From contig JARHXX010000020.1 in the NCBI GenBank assembly GCA_029269125.1, positions 1-64,000 of the forward strand: a stretch of DNA of 64,000 nucleotides. The letters are read 5' to 3'. This document shows, in pieces, positions 35,259-44,725 of the stretch. The translations under genes were made by a program, and so were the position numbers. Under the pieces are notes generated by a model. It did not search any database. It was not told the DNA's origin and saw nothing but the letters and a program-made list of their open reading frames with translations. The DNA comes from Kiritimatiellaeota bacterium B1221. GTDB lineage: Bacteria; Verrucomicrobiota; Kiritimatiellia; SS1-B-03-39; UBA6053. Positions within the stretch are counted from its first letter, which is position 1. The number at the start of each line of letters is the position of its first letter.

Positions 35259-38111
35259 ATGAAACTAATTAGAATTTGTTTGTTCTCTATCTTTTCCACC
35301 TTTGCGCTGAGCAGTATCGGAGAAGAGCTGTCTCTTTTGAAAAATGGTGATTTTTCCATGCAAAACGAAAGCGGGGATCCCGTTGGCTGGAAATCAACTC
35401 AAGGGAAGGATTTGATTGCGGTCGTGGAGGGGGACCATGAAAAATATACCAAAGTTCTTCAGGTAACTGTGGGAGAGGCGCAGAAAAGTCAGGGGCAGGT
35501 TCTTCAGCGTTTTAATATTAAAGTAAACCATATGTATCGCCTGTCCGGCGCAATGAAAAGCTCGAATGACCGGAGTGGTTTTTTTCAGGTGAAGCTCTAC
35601 AAAGACAAAAAAGAACTGAGCCGGCAGTCGATGGGACGCAGCGGTAAGGCGTGGAAAACATACAGCGGTGAGTTTTACGCGGGAGACGCGGACATGGCGG
35701 AAGTGCTTTTACGTTATTACCGTTACGAAAGTAGTGTGGGAAATACGGTGCAGTTTGCGGATGTCTCCTTTGTGGATCTGGGGGAAAAGGTGTTTGTGCC
35801 GCCGGCTGTCGAAAGTGCCGAGGTGGTGACCACCTTTTCGTCCGCCGGGCTGTGGATACAATTAACCGGAGATGCCGGAAAAGATATTCAGGCGGGCGTG
35901 CGGTACCGTGAAGTAGGGTCGGATACCTGGCAGCAGGGGTTGGATTTAATCTATATTCCGTCTGAAAAACAGTTCCGTGGGAGTTTATTGAATTTAAAAG
36001 AGGGGGCGGCGTATGAGGTGGTGTGCAGGATTTCGGATCCCGATTATCAGGACGGTGCGGCGCTCGAAGAAAACCGTATGTCCTTCAAAACCTGGACCCG
36101 GGAGGTACCGGTTGCCAAAACCATTCAGTTGCCTGCCGGGGTGGTGAAGGAACCGTTGGTTATATCGGATCAGGGCACGGCGGAGGGGTGGATTCGGTAT
36201 GTGGGGCATCCGGACGGGACGGTTTTGGAAACCGGTAAAGCTGCGAAACAGGCTGTGCGCTTTGAAGAGGCGGCGTATGTGCTGTTTGAGCATGTGACTG
36301 TGCGGGGCGGCCAGACCCAGGGGGTTGTGGTCACAAAGTCGCATCATATCCGTATTCGTCACTGTGACATCGCAAACTGGGGCGATCCCGGTGAGGTTAT
36401 GGAACCCCTTATTCCCCGAAAGGGACTCTATGTGGATAAAGACGGGAAAAGAATTAATTGGCAGGCCGGGGTGATGATTGCGTCCGGTGCCTCTCAGGTG
36501 GTGGTGGAGAATAACTTCATTCACGCTCCGAACGGAACGGCCAACTCCTGGCAGTATGGACATCCGCTGGGACCGCAGGGGGTAATTATGAACAATTCAG
36601 AGGGGAATCATGTGATCCGTTACAATGACATTGTGGGCAGTGAGGGTCACTGGTGGAATGACGGCATTGAAAGTATGTGGAACACCAGAATAAAAGGTGG
36701 GCCTTACCGCGACACGGACATTTATGGAAATCTGATCGCGTTCTCGAATGATGACGGCACGGAGTTGGATGGCGGACAGATGAATGTACGTTATTTTAAT
36801 AACTGGATCCAGTGGGCCTTTTGCGGGATCAGTTGTGCGCCGAACATGGCCGGGCCTTCTTACGTTTTCCGGAATGTGTTTGTGCTGGGGGACGAACGGA
36901 ATCAGGTAAATTTTGGGTTCAAAATGGGCGGTTCCAAGTACAAGAACCAGGGACTGTCCCTGTTGTTCCACAACACGGTGATCAGCAGCAATGCCGGTTT
37001 GAGTACGGGTCATTTTGGAACCGGTTCTTCACCGATCTGGTCCCGGAACAATGCGGTTCACGCACGCGTCGCCTATCTGAAAGAGGACCCCGCCAAAGAG
37101 TATGATCTCGATTATGATCTGGTGGCTGCCGGGAGTATTATTCCCGATCTTATGGGAAATTATGAAAATGCTGTATGGTCTGTGCCGCAGTTTGTGGATG
37201 CGGAAAGTGGTGATTACCGTCTGCAGGCGGGCAGTCCCGGGGTGGATCAGGCTAAGCGGATTCCTGGCATCAATGATGATTTCGAAGGGGTCTTGCCTGA
37301 TATGGGCGCATACGAAAATGGTGAGGATTTTACTCCGGTACCGGTGCGGCCAGACGGCTTGTATTTTGTCCCCGCCTTTGTGGGCTTTGAAAGCGGGGCC
37401 TCCGCGTCGGAGCTGAAGACGATCCGTTTAAAAGCACCTGCCTCGCTGGGCAGCGGCTGGGAGGTTATTAATCAAACAGACTGGCTGAAAATCACACCGG
37501 CTTCCGGTGTCACCGGAGATGCGGATCAGATGCTGCAGGTAGATATGGGAAAAGCGCCCGAAGATCTGGGATTGCATCGCGGTTCTTTTACGATTCGGAC
37601 CACCGGCGGTTATTTCCGCACCATGCCGGTGGAGGTTCTGGTGAGGCCTGAAAATCCGGTTCGCTTGGTTTTGGAGGCAGAGGATGCGGAAGTCACAGGC
37701 CGATACCTGCGTTTTGAAGATGAGGTCGCCGGGGGAGGGGCCTACCTGGAAATTCCGTATCAAACCAAACCAAGCCTGCGTTTTAAAACATCGGACGATG
37801 CGGACAGTGAGTTGAAATTCACCTTTAAGGTTCCCGAGGACGGGCTGTATTACATTTCCGGAAACGTGATGGTTCCGGGACCGGACGGCCCCAATAGAGA
37901 TTCGATGTTTATGGCGCTGAATGATGCAGTGTTCACGAGATGGAATCTTACCCAGGCGGGACGGGCGGAATGGAATGTGCAGAGACTGCAGGGAGGGAGC
38001 GGTTCGGATGGCATGGCTTTTGCACTGAAAGCGGGTGAGCATGTGCTCCGGTTGCGTCCACGAGAAGTGGGGAACCGGATTGATTATTTGATTATCAGTA
38101 ACGAACGATGA
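35259..38111 (+). CDS. Secreted parallel beta-helix protein with carbohydrate-binding-like domains
   Basis: 950 residues. Signal peptide (1-22), a CBM-like domain (25-175; LLKNGDFSM, PVGWKS), a fibronectin III-like domain (180-285) and a right-handed parallel beta-helix (290-690; VVVENNFIHAPNGT, GNHVIRYNDIVGSEGHWW). The helix closes with DMGAYENG, followed by a BACON-like domain (700-805; TDWLKITPASGVTG) and a C-terminal CBM-like domain (from LVLEAEDAEV). Proteins of this plan are often polysaccharide lyases or hydrolases; the substrate cannot be read. First gene of an operon with a pseudopilin and a GH36 alpha-galactosidase, under the operator at 35092. Confidence 0.8.
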   Translation: MKLIRICLFSIFSTFALSSIGEELSLLKNGDFSMQNESGDPVGWKSTQGKDLIAVVEGDHEKYTKVLQVTVGEAQKSQGQVLQRFNIKVNHMYRLSGAMKSSNDRSGFFQVKLYKDKKELSRQSMGRSGKAWKTYSGEFYAGDADMAEVLLRYYRYESSVGNTVQFADVSFVDLGEKVFVPPAVESAEVVTTFSSAGLWIQLTGDAGKDIQAGVRYREVGSDTWQQGLDLIYIPSEKQFRGSLLNLKEGAAYEVVCRISDPDYQDGAALEENRMSFKTWTREVPVAKTIQLPAGVVKEPLVISDQGTAEGWIRYVGHPDGTVLETGKAAKQAVRFEEAAYVLFEHVTVRGGQTQGVVVTKSHHIRIRHCDIANWGDPGEVMEPLIPRKGLYVDKDGKRINWQAGVMIASGASQVVVENNFIHAPNGTANSWQYGHPLGPQGVIMNNSEGNHVIRYNDIVGSEGHWWNDGIESMWNTRIKGGPYRDTDIYGNLIAFSNDDGTELDGGQMNVRYFNNWIQWAFCGISCAPNMAGPSYVFRNVFVLGDERNQVNFGFKMGGSKYKNQGLSLLFHNTVISSNAGLSTGHFGTGSSPIWSRNNAVHARVAYLKEDPAKEYDLDYDLVAAGSIIPDLMGNYENAVWSVPQFVDAESGDYRLQAGSPGVDQAKRIPGINDDFEGVLPDMGAYENGEDFTPVPVRPDGLYFVPAFVGFESGASASELKTIRLKAPASLGSGWEVINQTDWLKITPASGVTGDADQMLQVDMGKAPEDLGLHRGSFTIRTTGGYFRTMPVEVLVRPENPVRLVLEAEDAEVTGRYLRFEDEVAGGGAYLEIPYQTKPSLRFKTSDDADSELKFTFKVPEDGLYYISGNVMVPGPDGPNRDSMFMALNDAVFTRWNLTQAGRAEWNVQRLQGGSGSDGMAFALKAGEHVLRLRPREVGNRIDYLIISNER

Positions 38112-38175
38112 AACCCTTCCGCAATCAACCCCGGTGTCCTGATGCGTGCGTTAATAAACCTGTGTGAGAGTTCCA

Positions 38176-39021
38176 ATGAAAATTCGTAAACCTCCATTAC
38201 GAAGCCTGTCCGGTTTGGTCAGGCCTACTTGGCGGTGCGTCGCGTTTCAGGATGAACCGGTTTCACGAAGGGGGAATAGGGATGCACGTACTGCATTCAC
38301 CTTGATTGAAATGCTGGTGGTCATTGCGATCATTGCTTTGCTTTCCAGCCTGTTGATGCCCGTGATCAGCAAGGCCAGAAGCAAATCGATGAATCTGAAT
38401 TGCCAAAGCAATCTGCGGCAGTGTATGGCGGGGTTGATGGATTTTGCCATGGATCACGACACCAACGTACCGCTTCGCTATTATCAGGGGAACGGTCCCG
38501 GCACCTGGCGCAGTTGGGCCTATGTATTGAATGGTACCGGCTACATGAAGGATTACCATTCTAAACAGGGTTACATAAAACGCAGAGTGTACAGTTGTCC
38601 GCTCAGTGCCGGCAAGGAAAGGCAGGTTAACAAAGGGCAGGAATTGGTTTATGGAATAAACCTGTTCGCTTACGGCCCCAAGGGAACCATGAGTGCCTAT
38701 AAAAGTCTTGAAAAAAACGCCCTTGGATTATGGAAATTTTCAGGCCAGGACAGCCGTATGATCTATCTTACCCTTTTGCGGGTCCAGGAGCCGTCCAACT
38801 TTATCCTGCTGGGAGAATCGTTCAGTAACTTTTATCGCAGCCGCTTTAATCTTGAACTGCAGTCCCCGATCCTCGGGGGAGACGACGCCCTGTGGTTCCG
38901 TCACGATGAACGTGCAAACGTGGGGTTTGTGGATGGACATATACGCAGCATTCCCCGTGAATCCGTCACCCACCATATGAAGGGATGGAAATCCTGGCTG
39001 TATTATCCTCCCGAAAACTAA
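38176..39021 (+). CDS. Prepilin-type N-terminal domain protein (pseudopilin)
   Basis: 281 residues from ATG 38176 (GAGAG about 8 nt before it; a GTG at 38164 is also possible). A long basic leader of about 40 residues precedes the cleavage and methylation site AFTLIEMLVVIAIIALL, then NCQSNLRQCMAGLMDFAMDH and a C-terminal H.G...VGFVDGH block. This is the type II secretion-like pseudopilin family that is greatly expanded in Verrucomicrobiota, Lentisphaerota and Planctomycetota. The residue before the Phe is Ala, not the usual Gly. It sits between the beta-helix and alpha-galactosidase genes, as these proteins often do in polysaccharide loci. Role unknown. Confidence 0.85.
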   Translation: MKIRKPPLRSLSGLVRPTWRCVAFQDEPVSRRGNRDARTAFTLIEMLVVIAIIALLSSLLMPVISKARSKSMNLNCQSNLRQCMAGLMDFAMDHDTNVPLRYYQGNGPGTWRSWAYVLNGTGYMKDYHSKQGYIKRRVYSCPLSAGKERQVNKGQELVYGINLFAYGPKGTMSAYKSLEKNALGLWKFSGQDSRMIYLTLLRVQEPSNFILLGESFSNFYRSRFNLELQSPILGGDDALWFRHDERANVGFVDGHIRSIPRESVTHHMKGWKSWLYYPPEN

Positions 39022-39056
39022 GTGAAACTTTGCCAGACGGCCTGCTTATACATTTT

Positions 39057-40847
39057 ATGAAAACAACAAACCCTGAAATCCCCGCTCCACTTTCGATTAA
39101 GATCATTGCCTTTCAAAATGAGTTTTCGTTTTCTGTGGAGGAAAGCAACCTGACCCATGACAACGGGCTCATGCTCAGTCGCTATACCTTTCGTTTTGGC
39201 AGATCCGTGGTTCCTGAACCTATCCTGTTGGAATGGGAAGTGCCCGTGGTGGACATGGTCGGTAAATGGTATCCTGACGCAGGCACCAACCGTTCTCTGA
39301 CCGCCAACTGGGTACAATATCTTAACAGTTATGCGACACTGAACGCGCCTGTCATGAGTCTGTTTTCAGCGCAAGGGGAGAACCGCCACTGCTTTGCTTT
39401 GTCTGATGCGGTCAACCCGCTTAAAATCCAGGCGCAGGTAAATGAAGAAACCGCCACGGTGCGGTGCCGTGTGATTTTGTTTGATGCACCGACGCCTGAG
39501 ATGGATACGTATGAAATCATTCTCAGACGCGATAAGAGAAAAATCGGTTATGCGCAGGCGTTATCCGAAGTCGCGCAATGGTGGGCAGACATGGAGGCCT
39601 ATCAGCCCGAGACTGTGCCGGCTTCCGCCCTGGAGCCTGTCTATTCCACTTGGTACAGCTATCACCAGCAACTAAGCCCTGAGGTCATTGAGGAGGAGTG
39701 TAGATGGGCCCGTGGATTGGGATGCGGTACCGTGATTCTCGATGACGGCTGGCAGACAGACGATGAAAATAAAGGCTATGCATTTTGTGGTGATTGGGAA
39801 ATCGCCACCTCAAAATTTCCCGATTTTGCCGGTCATGTGAAACGAATTCAAAACATGGGGATGAACTACATGATCTGGTATTCGGTTCCATACGCCGGAT
39901 TGAAAAGTGAAACCTGGAAGCGTTTTCAAAACCGGGTATTGTCTAAACCGTTCCGCAATGCGGCCTGTCTGGATCCCCGTTTCCAGGAAGTCAGAACCTA
40001 TCTGATTGCCTGTTACGAGCGGGCGGTCAAAGAGTGGGGCGTCGATGGACTCAAACTGGATTTCGTCGATCAGTTCACGGCGGAACTACCCGGATCGGAT
40101 GTGGATGAAAAACCGGATATGCTTTCCGTGCCTGCCGCTGCAGACCGGCTGTTGACGGATGTCATGGTTTCTCTGAAACAAATCCATCCGGACATCCTGA
40201 TCGAGTTCCGTCAGAAATATATCGGACCGGCCATGCGCAAATACGGGAACCTTTTCCGCGCTCAGGATTGTCCGAATGATGCCCTGAGTAACCGGGTGCG
40301 CACCCTTGATGTCAGGCTGCTGGCGGGCAATACTGCCGTTCACTCGGACATGATCATGTGGCATCCGGAAGAGAAACCGGAGCAGGTTGCACATCAGTTG
40401 TGGGCGACCTTGTTTTCGGTGCCGCAGATCTCAGTCAGAAAATCAGTCATCATGCAGGAGCAGGAGAAGACTCTCCGCTTTTATCTTGGATTCTGGAAAG
40501 AGCATCGCGACCTCTTGCTGCATGGGAAACTGAATCCACAATACCCGCAGGACCTCTATCCGGTCGTCAGTACCCAAAACGATAAAGACACGCTTGTGGT
40601 GGGGTATGCTGACCGGGTGCTTCGGGTCGATGGAATGTCAGAGTCTTCGGAGCGGTTGATTCTGGTGAATGGAGGGCATGAGTCCCGACTGGTGGTCGAT
40701 TTCGTTTCTGAGACCGAAATAAAAGAGATGCAACTTTTCAACTGCCAGGGAGACGAAATCGAAAGCGAACGCGTGACACCTGTTTCTTTGAATGGAATCC
40801 AAGTGCTGTCGGTTCCCGCATCCGGGGTTGCCATTTGCCGTTTATAA
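39057..40847 (+). CDS. Alpha-galactosidase, GH36 family
   Basis: 596 residues from ATG 39057 (an earlier in-frame start at 38985 overlaps the pseudopilin and lacks support). Core motifs: ILDDGWQTDD (228-237), the nucleophile D335 in DGLKLDF, and an acid/base Asp in RAQDCPNDALSNRVR (D404 or D408). A C-terminal beta domain ends in VLSVPASGVAICRL. No signal peptide, so it acts in the cytoplasm on imported oligosaccharides, releasing galactose or a related sugar. Third gene of the LacI-linked operon, 35 nt after the pseudopilin gene. Confidence 0.88.
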   Translation: MKTTNPEIPAPLSIKIIAFQNEFSFSVEESNLTHDNGLMLSRYTFRFGRSVVPEPILLEWEVPVVDMVGKWYPDAGTNRSLTANWVQYLNSYATLNAPVMSLFSAQGENRHCFALSDAVNPLKIQAQVNEETATVRCRVILFDAPTPEMDTYEIILRRDKRKIGYAQALSEVAQWWADMEAYQPETVPASALEPVYSTWYSYHQQLSPEVIEEECRWARGLGCGTVILDDGWQTDDENKGYAFCGDWEIATSKFPDFAGHVKRIQNMGMNYMIWYSVPYAGLKSETWKRFQNRVLSKPFRNAACLDPRFQEVRTYLIACYERAVKEWGVDGLKLDFVDQFTAELPGSDVDEKPDMLSVPAAADRLLTDVMVSLKQIHPDILIEFRQKYIGPAMRKYGNLFRAQDCPNDALSNRVRTLDVRLLAGNTAVHSDMIMWHPEEKPEQVAHQLWATLFSVPQISVRKSVIMQEQEKTLRFYLGFWKEHRDLLLHGKLNPQYPQDLYPVVSTQNDKDTLVVGYADRVLRVDGMSESSERLILVNGGHESRLVVDFVSETEIKEMQLFNCQGDEIESERVTPVSLNGIQVLSVPASGVAICRL

Positions 40848-40903
40848 ACGGTGAGGCGCAGGGCAGGCGCCCGATTATATTTTCACTTTTCCGGAAGTGT
40901 TTT

Positions 40904-41638
40904 CTAACGAGAACGCTGCTTTAGGATAAAACGCTCGGCGAAAATACCGTCCATATTTTTATGAGTGGGTTTCGCGCTGTTTTCGCTTTCCGGGTTTCGT
41001 CGGACGATGGCCCGTATCGAAGGAATGCGCAGGAGGAATTCGTCTGGGAGATCTGTGGTGAATTCGCGCAGACCGGAAAGGTATAGGGGCGGGAGGCCTG
41101 CCAGTTGTGCCTTGGACATGGATGCCGGGAGTCCCACAAAGGATACCACGGCCACCACGTTCTGATGCGCTCCTATGGTTTCCATGATACGGGATAATGA
41201 TAAATCCATCTGTTCTTTGGGCATCATCTCCGGTGGAAGTTCTTCTGCTGGAGATACTCGTGAAACCATAAGATCCCAGGCCTGAATTTTTACCAAATTT
41301 AATCCGCTGTCAGCGGGCAGGCCGGATTGAAAGCCTTGATAATGAATCAGGTCGAGAGGGTTCTCGGCCTCTGGTATTGCTTCATCGATCAGGAAGACGG
41401 TTCCCTCTGTGATACCGTCTTCAGTAAGGACCTTCGCAAGGGTGTATCCGATGGATTCATCCCAGACCGTATCGTATTCGGCATGTTTGGCTTTCCCATG
41501 TCTCAGCGTCTGCAAACCTAATGACAGCAACATCAGAACGGTGAGTCCTGCTGCCACAGGATTCCATTTAGCATTTGAACGGGCCAGCATCCCCGTTATC
41601 AAAGTTAAAATACACAACAAGAGAGAGACAGGCCACAT
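40904..41638 (-). CDS. Uncharacterised membrane protein
   Basis: 244 residues from ATG 41638; a GTG two codons earlier (41644) has AGGA at better spacing and is equally likely. Two hydrophobic helices, WPVSLLLCILTLITGML and AAGLTVLMLLSLGLQTL, are followed by a soluble region of about 185 residues with EGTVFLIDEAIPEAENP and VVAVVSFVGLPASMS. It looks like the C-terminal half of a membrane glycosyltransferase or polymerase-like protein, but no motif supports that. Convergent with the GH36 gene. Function unknown. Confidence 0.6.
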   Translation of the reverse strand: MWPVSLLLCILTLITGMLARSNAKWNPVAAGLTVLMLLSLGLQTLRHGKAKHAEYDTVWDESIGYTLAKVLTEDGITEGTVFLIDEAIPEAENPLDLIHYQGFQSGLPADSGLNLVKIQAWDLMVSRVSPAEELPPEMMPKEQMDLSLSRIMETIGAHQNVVAVVSFVGLPASMSKAQLAGLPPLYLSGLREFTTDLPDEFLLRIPSIRAIVRRNPESENSAKPTHKNMDGIFAERFILKQRSR

Positions 41639-41770
41639 AAGCACTTTTATCCTGTTTGAATTTGTCGGAAACCCTAGGCGGTATTGTTCGGTTACCTGTC
41701 GAACTCGTCTGCACAAAATTTAGTGTGTGCAGGCATTTTCAGCAATTGGGTATCCGTAGAATACATAAAA

Positions 41771-41797
41771 TGGCTACCAGGCGGAACCCGGTAGCCC
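41771..41797 (-). terminator. Terminator of the PEP-CTERM gene
   Basis: GGCTACC (41772-41778) pairs with GGTAGCC (41790-41796), with extra inner G/C pairs. On the minus strand it is followed by ATTTTAT. It lies 20 nt after the PEP-CTERM stop at 41817. Confidence 0.7.
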
Positions 41798-41816
41798 ATT
41801 ATAGACGGAGGTATAT

Positions 41817-42506
41817 TTATTTTTTTATTTTGAAACGCCGAGCACCCAGCAGGGCCGTCATTCCGGATATAACTAAAAAGACACTGGACGGCTCCGGTAT
41901 GGTGCTGACCGTAATATTATCCAGATGAAAATATTCCCCGGGGCTACCGGTAGCTGTCTCAAACCGCATCTGGAAAGTTGTGGCTGACAGTGTGTTAGAA
42001 TAATAGGTTTCAGGAACTGTGATGGCATAACTCATCCAATTTGCATTTGAACCCGTTGCCGGTGCTCCAATCGCAATCGTGGTGCCGGAATATGTCGAAA
42101 TGGTTCCATCGGGAGCACCCGCATCGGTGAGAACGGTCTGATAGCCACCCCCAAAATCGACCTTGAACGTGAACTTGTCCGCACTTTCTAATGTGTTGTC
42201 CGCTTTCATATCAAAAGTGAAAAGCAGGTCTCCGCCTCCGGTAATCGCCACTGCTGTTTTCTGATTTGCCCATCTTGGATCATCTCTGAAAAAGAGGCTT
42301 TGATTTCCATCTGAAGCCGTATCACTAAGAATTTCAACCAGGGTTGAGCTTGAGCGATTCCAGTTTACAGGTGTTCCTCCAGTTTCCGAATGTGTCGTTG
42401 CTGCCGTTACCGGTGTTTCGAAGGAATCCTCAAAAAGAAGATCCGCGTGACTGTGAGTGATTGCAAATGTTCCGCACAGTACTAGGGTAATTATGGTTCT
42501 GTTCAT
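41817..42506 (-). CDS. PEP-CTERM sorting domain protein
   Basis: 229 residues from ATG 42506, chosen because AAGGAG lies 8 nt upstream and the signal peptide (MNRTIITLVLCGTFAITHS) starts there. The middle is a beta-sandwich with FEDSFETPV and EYFHLDNITVS, like a CBM or LamG-type fold. The C-terminus has PEPSSVFLVISGMTALLGARR plus a basic tail, the PEP-CTERM signal recognised by exosortase. It would be anchored or released at the cell surface. It lies in the LacI-linked locus, but no copy of the operator was seen before it. Confidence 0.85.
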   Translation of the reverse strand: MNRTIITLVLCGTFAITHSHADLLFEDSFETPVTAATTHSETGGTPVNWNRSSSTLVEILSDTASDGNQSLFFRDDPRWANQKTAVAITGGGDLLFTFDMKADNTLESADKFTFKVDFGGGYQTVLTDAGAPDGTISTYSGTTIAIGAPATGSNANWMSYAITVPETYYSNTLSATTFQMRFETATGSPGEYFHLDNITVSTIPEPSSVFLVISGMTALLGARRFKIKK

Positions 42507-42600
42507 TATTTCGCTCCTTATTCTGCACATGGTTTTGCGCATTTGATTTCTAAGTATTTCAAAATGAGTTTAATTTGTTTGCGGTCACGAAGGTTGTGAG

Positions 42601-43626
42601 TCAGTGCCCCGGTGGGGGTGGGGCAGTGGATTCCCGCTCGACCAGTTCTACGGGAATGGTTATACGCTGTGCCGGCGCTTGGGGACCTGTTTCGATGTGC
42701 GCCATCAAAAGTTCAGTGGTCGCCTGTGCCAGTTTACAAGGTGGGATGGCGATGCAGGTCAAGGAAGGCCGGAGTTCCGCGACCGGGAACTCATTGTTAA
42801 AGCAGATGACACTCAGGTCATTTGGGATCGAGATGTCGAGTTTTGAGGCCTCCCGCAGGAGCCGGACCGCATGAAGGTGGTCGTAAACGATGACCGCCGT
42901 TGCCTCCTTGTTTTGCACCCAGTGCTGAAGGGTATCGGCCAGAACAACCTTGCGGTCGGTGCTCCCGGTGAGCAGCGGCAATTCCCGGCGTTTCATTTCC
43001 GTTTCGTAGGCCTGTTCGCGCAGATCTTCCGAGCAATGGCTCTTTTTGGACTGGGAGGTTAGATAGGCGATCCGCCGATGTCCGAGCTGAACCAGCTTGT
43101 CGACCGCCTGAGACATCCCCATGCCTTCATCAACCACCACGGCCCAGTTCTCTCCGGGGTCGGCCGCGTTCATGCAGACGAAGGGGGTTCCCGACTGCCG
43201 GAGCAGTTTCTGGGCGCCTTCGTCATCCCCACTGGTGACGACTGCCGCGTCGAAGCTCCAGGGAGGGAGCGCGCTCTGGGGGCGGTTGCGGTTGGGATAG
43301 GAAATGAAGGCGTCATAGCCTTTTTGGTGCAGGTTGTTAACCAGTGCCCGGTTGGCTTCAATGGTCAGGCCACTGTTGGCATGCACGCTGGATGAACCGA
43401 GCAGACCGATCAGCCGGGTTTTATCCGCCCGCAGTGAACGTGCGGCGAGCTGCGGGCGATAGTTTAGCTCCTGTGCTTTGCGAAGGACCTTTTCGCGAAT
43501 TTCCGAGCGCAGAGAAAAGCTTTTATCCTGATTGAGGACCCGGCTGACGGTCGATGGCGCCACCCCGCAGGCTTTTGCAACAGTGGCGATGGTGACTTTT
43601 CCGGATGGGGAGGTGTTGGTGGACAT
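42601..43626 (-). CDS. LacI-family transcriptional regulator
   Basis: 341 residues from ATG 43626. Helix-turn-helix at 12-31 (TIATVAKACGVAPSTVSRVL), hinge helix near LAARSLRADKT, and a periplasmic-binding-protein-like ligand domain with VVVDEGMGMSQAVDKLVQLG and LSVICFNNEFPVAEL. These proteins repress or activate sugar genes in response to a sugar ligand. A perfect palindrome identical to one before the beta-helix/GH36 operon lies 36-53 nt before its ATG, so it probably represses itself and that operon. A TTGACA on this strand lies at 43705-43710. Confidence 0.93.
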   Translation of the reverse strand: MSTNTSPSGKVTIATVAKACGVAPSTVSRVLNQDKSFSLRSEIREKVLRKAQELNYRPQLAARSLRADKTRLIGLLGSSSVHANSGLTIEANRALVNNLHQKGYDAFISYPNRNRPQSALPPWSFDAAVVTSGDDEGAQKLLRQSGTPFVCMNAADPGENWAVVVDEGMGMSQAVDKLVQLGHRRIAYLTSQSKKSHCSEDLREQAYETEMKRRELPLLTGSTDRKVVLADTLQHWVQNKEATAVIVYDHLHAVRLLREASKLDISIPNDLSVICFNNEFPVAELRPSLTCIAIPPCKLAQATTELLMAHIETGPQAPAQRITIPVELVERESTAPPPPGH

Positions 43627-43661
43627 CGGTAGGATATGAGTTAAAAGTGTATAAAAAACAC

Positions 43662-43679
43662 ATGAAAATCGATTTTCAT
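43662..43679. promoter_or_regulatory. Operator palindrome for LacI-family regulator (site 2)
   Basis: ATGAAAATCGATTTTCAT, a perfect 18-bp palindrome identical to the core of site 1 (35092-35113). It lies upstream of the LacI-family gene, with TTGACA (43705-43710 on the minus strand) 31 nt away, as expected for autorepression. Confidence 0.75.
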
Positions 43680-43845
43680 TATAAATGGATCTTATTGTGA
43701 GATATGTCAAACGTTAATTCGTGGAAATAAACTTTTGTCACCCCTCCAGCATTTTATTGATTTGACGGGTGACGATATATGCTGTGAAAAATTTCGATCC
43801 TGTTGAGCGTATCCTAATCACTTACGCGATGGAGGTTTGTACAGG

Positions 43846-44688
43846 TCAGTGCATATCGGCGATTTGAAGCACTTCCTGTGGTGTCTTGCCGCTTGCCCGC
43901 AATTCGTGGATTGAAAGCGAGTGAAAGCGCTTTGCCAGGCGAACACCCTTGGCGTCCCGAACCAAGGGTTCGTGGCACCAGGCGGGAGGAGGGGCATTGA
44001 GGGCGCGGTAGAGGAGGAGTTGTCTCGCGGTGGAGCGGAGGAGGTCTTCACCGCGGACGACTTCGCTGATATTTTGGTGGATGTCGTCCACCACCACGGA
44101 GAGTTCGTAGGCGGGAATGTTGTCCCGGCGCCAGATGCTGAAATCGCCAAAGTCTTTGCCCGCGGTGTAGCTGACTTCGCCTTTCCGAACATCGGAAAAG
44201 GTGATCGCCTCACCTTCCGGGATTCGGAAACGCCAGGTGACGCCTTCTGGCGTGTCAAAAGCTTTCTCGGCTCCGGGTTCGGGTCGCCATTCGATGGGAA
44301 AGATGGCTTCGGCATCCTGTTCGTCACTGGTATCGGGCAGGGGGAGGGATCGGAGGTCTTTGCGTGATTTAGAGCAGGGATAGATCCATCCGCCTTCTTT
44401 GAGTCTGCGCCACACATCGAGGTAGCGTTGAGGGTGTTGGGATTGAAAAATCACCTCGCCATCCCAGTCCAGTCCCAGCCATTTCAGATCGTCCAAAGCC
44501 TGTTCCGCATAGGCGGGTTTGCAGCGGCCGGTGTCCAAATCCTCCAGCCTCATGAACAGGGAACCTCCCGCATCCCTGGCCCGTTTCCAGGCCTGGTAAA
44601 AGGTGCGGGCATGGCCCAGATGCAGCTCACCGGTGGGGGTGGGGGCGAGGCGGCCGATGTAGCTGGATGGGTTCATCATGGAGGTCAA
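43846..44688 (-). CDS. gluQ: Glutamyl-Q tRNA(Asp) synthetase-like protein
   Basis: 280 residues, close to the usual size (about 300) and far shorter than GltX because the anticodon-binding domain is missing. Class I motifs: GRLAPTPTGELHLGHARTF (HIGH-type HLGH at 23-26), MRLEDLDTGR and the KMSKS-like RLAKRF. GluQ-RS adds glutamate to queuosine at position 34 of tRNA-Asp. A canonical Cys4-type zinc site is not obvious. A frame-related tail fragment occurs at 33725-33796. Confidence 0.88.
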   Translation of the reverse strand: MTSMMNPSSYIGRLAPTPTGELHLGHARTFYQAWKRARDAGGSLFMRLEDLDTGRCKPAYAEQALDDLKWLGLDWDGEVIFQSQHPQRYLDVWRRLKEGGWIYPCSKSRKDLRSLPLPDTSDEQDAEAIFPIEWRPEPGAEKAFDTPEGVTWRFRIPEGEAITFSDVRKGEVSYTAGKDFGDFSIWRRDNIPAYELSVVVDDIHQNISEVVRGEDLLRSTARQLLLYRALNAPPPAWCHEPLVRDAKGVRLAKRFHSLSIHELRASGKTPQEVLQIADMH

Positions 44689-44725
44689 TAAGACGTGAAT
44701 AAATCAGGACGGGCCTGATGGAGGG

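Noticed and set aside
38985..39056. 24-residue N-terminal extension of the GH36 frame
   Set aside because: It overlaps the pseudopilin gene; the ATG at 39057 fits the family start.
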